Shown one piece after another: positions 35,643 to 39,128 of a DNA stretch of 39,128 nucleotides (the stretch's first letter is position 1; each line of letters opens with the position of its first letter). The translations under genes were made by a program, and so were the position numbers. The DNA comes from Puniceicoccaceae bacterium K14. GTDB lineage: Bacteria; Verrucomicrobiota; Verrucomicrobiia; Opitutales; Opitutaceae. Location: NCBI GenBank assembly GCA_022538095.1, contig JAKYXN010000049.1, positions 1-39,128 on the forward strand, read 5' to 3'. A model generated the notes under the pieces. It was not told the DNA's origin and did no database searches. It saw nothing but the letters and a program-made list of their open reading frames with translations.

Positions 35643-35671
35643 GCGACTTCAAACTCAACGTCTGAAGTCGC
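35643..35671 (-). terminator. Stem-loop between TonB receptor and symporter
   Basis: GCGACTTCA (35643-35651) and TGAAGTCGC (35663-35671) form a perfect 9-bp stem with an 11-base loop. On the minus strand it is followed by CTTTCATTTTTAATT, a U-rich tail. It can act as a terminator or an attenuator that gives less symporter than receptor. Confidence 0.6.
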
Positions 35672-35707
35672 AATTCTTACTACAAATCAAACACTAAACA
35701 GAATTTA

Positions 35708-38686
35708 CTAGAACTCCATTCCATACTGAAGTTTCCAACTAATTCCTGGAGCATAAACCCAACCATAACGGTCTTTGTCATCCAAAACATTGTCCAGGTT
35801 CAATTGAACATATGCTGGGCGGTCACTGACTTTGAAGCTATACTTAGCCATCAAATTAACCTCGTAGCGAGGGTCATGCACGCGATTGAAAGGTAATCCC
35901 GTATCTGGATCAGTCGCAATTTGTCCGGAACCGTCAGTAATACCGGACTCAAACTCGCGCTCATCTTGCCACCAAGCTCCAAGCCCAAGAATCAACCCAT
36001 CCAAAGCCCCTTCATCGAATGCGTAGGTAGTCCAAGCACTCAACTCATGTTCCGGAGTATCGTCTTGTGGCTCGCCCTGCAACAAGCCAACGGCTTGCCA
36101 AGTTGACGTGTCTTCTGGGTCCGAATAGGCTTCATTCGGACCAAATGCTCCGCGAAGCCCCCAGTTGCCATCTGGGAAGTACCATACCGCCCAATTATCA
36201 ACATTACCTTCTGCCCACGGATATCTTGGAAAATCTGCAACCTTAGTAACTTCTCTTTCTGTCTTTGCATAATTGAATACAATTTGCCAGTTATCGGTTG
36301 GTTGGTATTGAAGGTTTAGCTCAACACCCTTCGATTCTTCGTTAGTTGGATAATGGGCAGTATAGGTGTTCCCATCTTCAGATCCCCAATCCATAGTTGC
36401 ATTGTTTGTAATGCTATCCTGGGTATACAGCCACCCAGGCCAACCGCCATAAGGATTACCTTCGTCGCCGTAATCAACATTCACCAATTCACCATCCGGC
36501 CCCTCTTCGACTCCCCGAGTCTTATAGAAGACCGAGTTGAGGTAAGCCGCACCTTCACCTGTGCTTGCGTTCACGTACCAAGTAGCGTCAGTTGCTGCGT
36601 CCGCAATAGCCTCAAACGCAGCGCCTGATGCAACCGCTGCATCCCATTCAGCTTGAGAAGCGGCTGCGGCACCATTTCCGCCATTGTTACCTGGGTTAAA
36701 GTTTCCAACATTGTAAATGATATCTGCATCTCGATCGAATTGATTCTTACCCGGAGCAGGTGCCCACCAATATGAAGTTGGTCTACCAATTTGCTCAATT
36801 TCGTAAGCACTAATAGTACCCGATAACTTACCTTCCATTAGTTCGAACTTAATACCAATTTCACGACTCTCCGCAGTTGCAGCATCGATCGGGTTTCCTA
36901 CCGCATCTAAATCGCCGTCGAAATTTGGGGTTATTCCTTCCGATTGTAGTGCAAAGATCGTCAATTGAGGAATAATCTCAAAACTCAAACCAAATTGACT
37001 CGTGTATTTCGATTGTTCAGGCGCATCCACAATATTAGCCGGATCCGTTGTTCGAAGATCAGAAGTTGATGAATAAACTTCGTTTTCGTCTTTTCTGCGG
37101 CCTATAATTGCAGTTATACGATCGTTGAAAAATTTGCCTTGGTACACAAAATAGGAACCTGTGTTTCTAGCTTCAGATACCACGCGGCTCGCAGGCGACG
37201 GCAAGAAACCTGTGGATCCGTCTGAGTTCTGACCTCTCACCCGGTAGATGTACTGAGAAGGATCAAAGTAATTAAATTCGCCATCATCCAATTCTTCTTT
37301 GTACTCATGGCGATTGAACTTCTCGCGAGATTGTCCAAGCAAAATACTATGCGTCATCTTTAGCGAATCAGAATTTGGGAATGTATCAAAACTATAGTTA
37401 AGCTCTCCTCTCCACTGGGCACGATCCAGCTTTTCATTCGTATATGATTCAGTACCTCGACCTATCATCACTAGCGGCGTCCCATCGTCATCTGCAGCAA
37501 GAGCAATATCGCCCTCCGCTGTCATAACATACGTTTCAAATGCAAATCCGTCAGGTTGCTCAATATCCACCTGAGCAATTGATCCGCCCATATCATATTG
37601 ATCGTATTCAACATTCGCTTCGTTATACCCAATTAAAATATTTAGGTTTTCACTGAAACTGTGTGTGACTTGCGTGCGAATATTATCAAAATCTGTATCT
37701 AAATACGTATCATTACCACTAAGACGCATTGTTCGTAATTCCGCAACACCTGGAAAAACGAGGAAACCAGAATTTTCGAGCCTGTCTTGTTGATCAGCAG
37801 CATTCTCTAAGCTCAAACTCGAATTAACGCGTAAACTATTGTATCCATTTCCCGAAGAATTGTAGTCTCCTTCTTCAAAATCGATTGTTACATCCGTTTT
37901 CTCTGTGGGTTTAAAAGTCAAAACTGGCGAAAAGAACAAATGATCGTCCTTTGCTAGCTCTGTATAACTTTCATTTTCTTCATACGCAGCTGTAAACAAG
38001 AACTTAAAGTCCCACGGTGTCCCTAAAGGCATATGGCCTTCGTATGTACCACGGCGATGGCCGTTATTTCCCATAGAAACTGAAGCTACATTCTTTGCAG
38101 AATCCCCAGGCTTCTTAGGGATATAGTTAACAATCCCGCCAAAATTCCCAATCCCGTACAACAAAGCAGATGGGCCGCGAATCACTTCGATTCGCCCTAC
38201 ATTAACTGCATCAGAAGTCACCTGCCTTCTGTATCCATCTCTCAGAGTCGCTTCGGTAATAAATCCGCGAACTTTATACGATGTATTCGTCTTATTAGCT
38301 GTAGTACCTTCTGCATTGTGAACTCCACCAGCTCCCACAGTACTGTTATTTGACCCCGCATCATTCTGAGACGACGTTAAGATACCCGAGCTATAGCGCA
38401 AAGATTCACGAAGATCCGTTGCTCCGATATCATCAATAAATTCTTCCGTAATTACCTCGATAGGCATCGGAATGTCTTTCAATTTCGTATTCAAACGCGA
38501 TCCAGAAATTGTATTTGTCGCTCTGTAACCGGAGTCCCCAGATGTATCCACCTCAAAAGGCGACAATTCATAAACTTCACTTTCAGGATCTTCATCTTGT
38601 CCCTGGACGACTCCAAGGGAAATGGAAGAGGCGACGGCTACGCAAAAAGCGCTCTTCCAGGGTACATGGGTTAGTAGAGTATTCAT
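35708..38686 (-). CDS. TonB-dependent outer-membrane receptor
   Basis: This is an outer-membrane beta-barrel that imports a ligand using TonB energy. A signal peptide (about 1-29, ending Val-Val-Gln-Gly) precedes VYELSPFEVDTSGDSGYRAT, a segment typical of Opitutae receptors that may include the TonB box. The plug domain follows (TKLKDIPMPIEVITEEFID, then RIEVIRGPSALLYGIGNFGG, the latter conserved in TonB receptors). The remainder is a barrel ending in a terminal Phe, as outer-membrane proteins do. It has 992 residues. There is no SusD partner, which is normal outside Bacteroidota. Two operator copies upstream and the downstream sugar symporter point to a glycan ligand rather than a siderophore. 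Confidence 0.94.
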   Translation of the reverse strand: MNTLLTHVPWKSAFCVAVASSISLGVVQGQDEDPESEVYELSPFEVDTSGDSGYRATNTISGSRLNTKLKDIPMPIEVITEEFIDDIGATDLRESLRYSSGILTSSQNDAGSNNSTVGAGGVHNAEGTTANKTNTSYKVRGFITEATLRDGYRRQVTSDAVNVGRIEVIRGPSALLYGIGNFGGIVNYIPKKPGDSAKNVASVSMGNNGHRRGTYEGHMPLGTPWDFKFLFTAAYEENESYTELAKDDHLFFSPVLTFKPTEKTDVTIDFEEGDYNSSGNGYNSLRVNSSLSLENAADQQDRLENSGFLVFPGVAELRTMRLSGNDTYLDTDFDNIRTQVTHSFSENLNILIGYNEANVEYDQYDMGGSIAQVDIEQPDGFAFETYVMTAEGDIALAADDDGTPLVMIGRGTESYTNEKLDRAQWRGELNYSFDTFPNSDSLKMTHSILLGQSREKFNRHEYKEELDDGEFNYFDPSQYIYRVRGQNSDGSTGFLPSPASRVVSEARNTGSYFVYQGKFFNDRITAIIGRRKDENEVYSSTSDLRTTDPANIVDAPEQSKYTSQFGLSFEIIPQLTIFALQSEGITPNFDGDLDAVGNPIDAATAESREIGIKFELMEGKLSGTISAYEIEQIGRPTSYWWAPAPGKNQFDRDADIIYNVGNFNPGNNGGNGAAAASQAEWDAAVASGAAFEAIADAATDATWYVNASTGEGAAYLNSVFYKTRGVEEGPDGELVNVDYGDEGNPYGGWPGWLYTQDSITNNATMDWGSEDGNTYTAHYPTNEESKGVELNLQYQPTDNWQIVFNYAKTEREVTKVADFPRYPWAEGNVDNWAVWYFPDGNWGLRGAFGPNEAYSDPEDTSTWQAVGLLQGEPQDDTPEHELSAWTTYAFDEGALDGLILGLGAWWQDEREFESGITDGSGQIATDPDTGLPFNRVHDPRYEVNLMAKYSFKVSDRPAYVQLNLDNVLDDKDRYGWVYAPGISWKLQYGMEF

Positions 38687-38865
38687 AATTAGCGAGGTAA
38701 GGTAGTTTGCTTGGGTTATTGGTTTGTCGCAGTGAAAAACTACGGATTAACGCAGGTAAACACCAGCAACGAGGGGTGGTTTTGTGGGCTTATTAGACCC
38801 CCAATAAATTCCGTCCGAATCCCGCACTCAAATTAGTTCAATTGCGGCATCATGAGAATTTATGA

Positions 38866-38879
38866 TGCAATTTAAAGCA
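38866..38879. promoter_or_regulatory. LacI-type operator copy 1 upstream of TonB receptor
   Basis: TGCAATTTAAAGCA matches the 32697 operator in 13 of 14 positions; one base in the right half-site differs. It is the copy nearer to the receptor gene. Confidence 0.55.
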
Positions 38880-38907
38880 ATTTAACAAACTCCAGTCAAG
38901 TCATTGT

Positions 38908-38921
38908 TGCATTTAATTGCA
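38908..38921. promoter_or_regulatory. LacI-type operator copy 2 upstream of TonB receptor
   Basis: TGCATTTAATTGCA has two perfect TGCA half-sites six bases apart. Its start lies 42 bases from that of copy 1, close to four helical turns, so both sites face the same side of the DNA. Confidence 0.6.
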
Positions 38922-39046
38922 CCTTAATTGGATTTTACCAATGCAGATCACACTGATCAACTATTCGCTAAAATTCCAATAGGGCCAAGCGACAATCCAC
39001 AAAAAAGCCTTAGAGGAATGAATATCCTATAAGGTAATCGTCCGTC

Positions 39047-39128
39047 CTAGAGCGTATTGACTCTGTTTTGCTTCCAGTTTTCTGGCGTGAGGGCTTCCGC
39101 CTCAAAGTTGGTTAGGTTCGGCAGTTTC
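39047..39128 (-). CDS. Possible 3' end of a truncated gene at the window edge
   Basis: A minus-strand frame is open from the window edge to a TAG at 39047-39049 and encodes about 26 residues ending ALTPENWKQNRVNTL. The amino-acid composition looks protein-like and the frame runs off the window. It is too short to identify. The neighbouring receptor is on the same strand, so it may belong to an upstream gene of the locus. Confidence 0.35.
   Translation of the reverse strand, partial: KLPNLTNFEAEALTPENWKQNRVNTL

Larger units (their letters stand above)
38687..39046. promoter_or_regulatory. Upstream region of the TonB receptor
   Basis: This 360-base region holds the receptor promoter and two operator copies (38866-38879 and 38908-38921). 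No gene is visible. The 5' leader of the receptor is long (about 180 bases from the nearer operator to the start), but I see no strong RNA structure in it. Confidence 0.55.

Overview
The window is a chromosomal segment, most likely from a marine Verrucomicrobiota of class Opitutae (Puniceicoccales, Pelagicoccus-like). This placement is inferred. It rests on the TonB receptor N-terminus (a 'YELSPFEVD..GYRATNT' style typical of Opitutae), the mix of glycan-use genes, moderate GC content and a near absence of Shine-Dalgarno motifs. I see no rRNA, tRNA, CRISPR array or insertion sequence.

Region 1 (1-11.3 kb). A small lipoprotein-like gene on the minus strand is followed by a tightly packed plus-strand operon. 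The operon encodes a NitT/TauT-type ABC importer (binding protein, permease, ATPase), a NikR-like regulator, two DUF1989 proteins (UAAP1/UAAP2, the family of carboxyguanidine deiminase CgdAB), a 1199-residue biotin-dependent urea/guanidine carboxylase and an allophanate hydrolase. Together they form a complete ATP-driven route that imports a urea- or guanidine-like nitrogen compound, carboxylates it, optionally deiminates it, and splits allophanate to ammonia and CO2. The leader carries a sigma-54-like -24/-12 element and a perfect 9-bp dyad that could be the operator of the NikR-like protein, whose nickel ligands are mostly missing.

Region 2 (11.3-26.2 kb). These are mostly housekeeping and stress genes: an HtrA/DegS-like protease, a Fur-family regulator, a double-receiver protein, an orphan ParB-like protein, an exported MsrA, a 1020-residue secreted CAP-domain protein with tandem C-terminal repeats, an inositol-monophosphatase-like enzyme, DAHP synthase, a Nudix hydrolase and a hypothetical protein. 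An ECF sigma factor operon with two membrane-anchored partners and an ovothiol synthase (OvoA) follow. The spacer before the CAP gene can fold into a nested three-way junction.

Region 3 (26.3-39.1 kb). This is a glycan-use locus: a fragment of a GH17-like protein, a ROK sugar kinase, a secreted GH30 hydrolase, a 1161-residue cytoplasmic protein resembling six-hairpin glycosidases/phosphorylases, a LacI-type regulator, a GPH-type sugar symporter and a TonB-dependent receptor. A palindromic TGCA-N6-TGCA element lies upstream of the three-gene enzyme operon and occurs twice upstream of the TonB receptor. It ties the two transcription units into one probable LacI regulon. The genes fit uptake of a beta-glucan-like oligosaccharide across both membranes, extracytoplasmic trimming by GH30, and cytoplasmic breakdown and phosphorylation. 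The substrate itself is not determined. The right edge cuts into what may be the end of another minus-strand gene.
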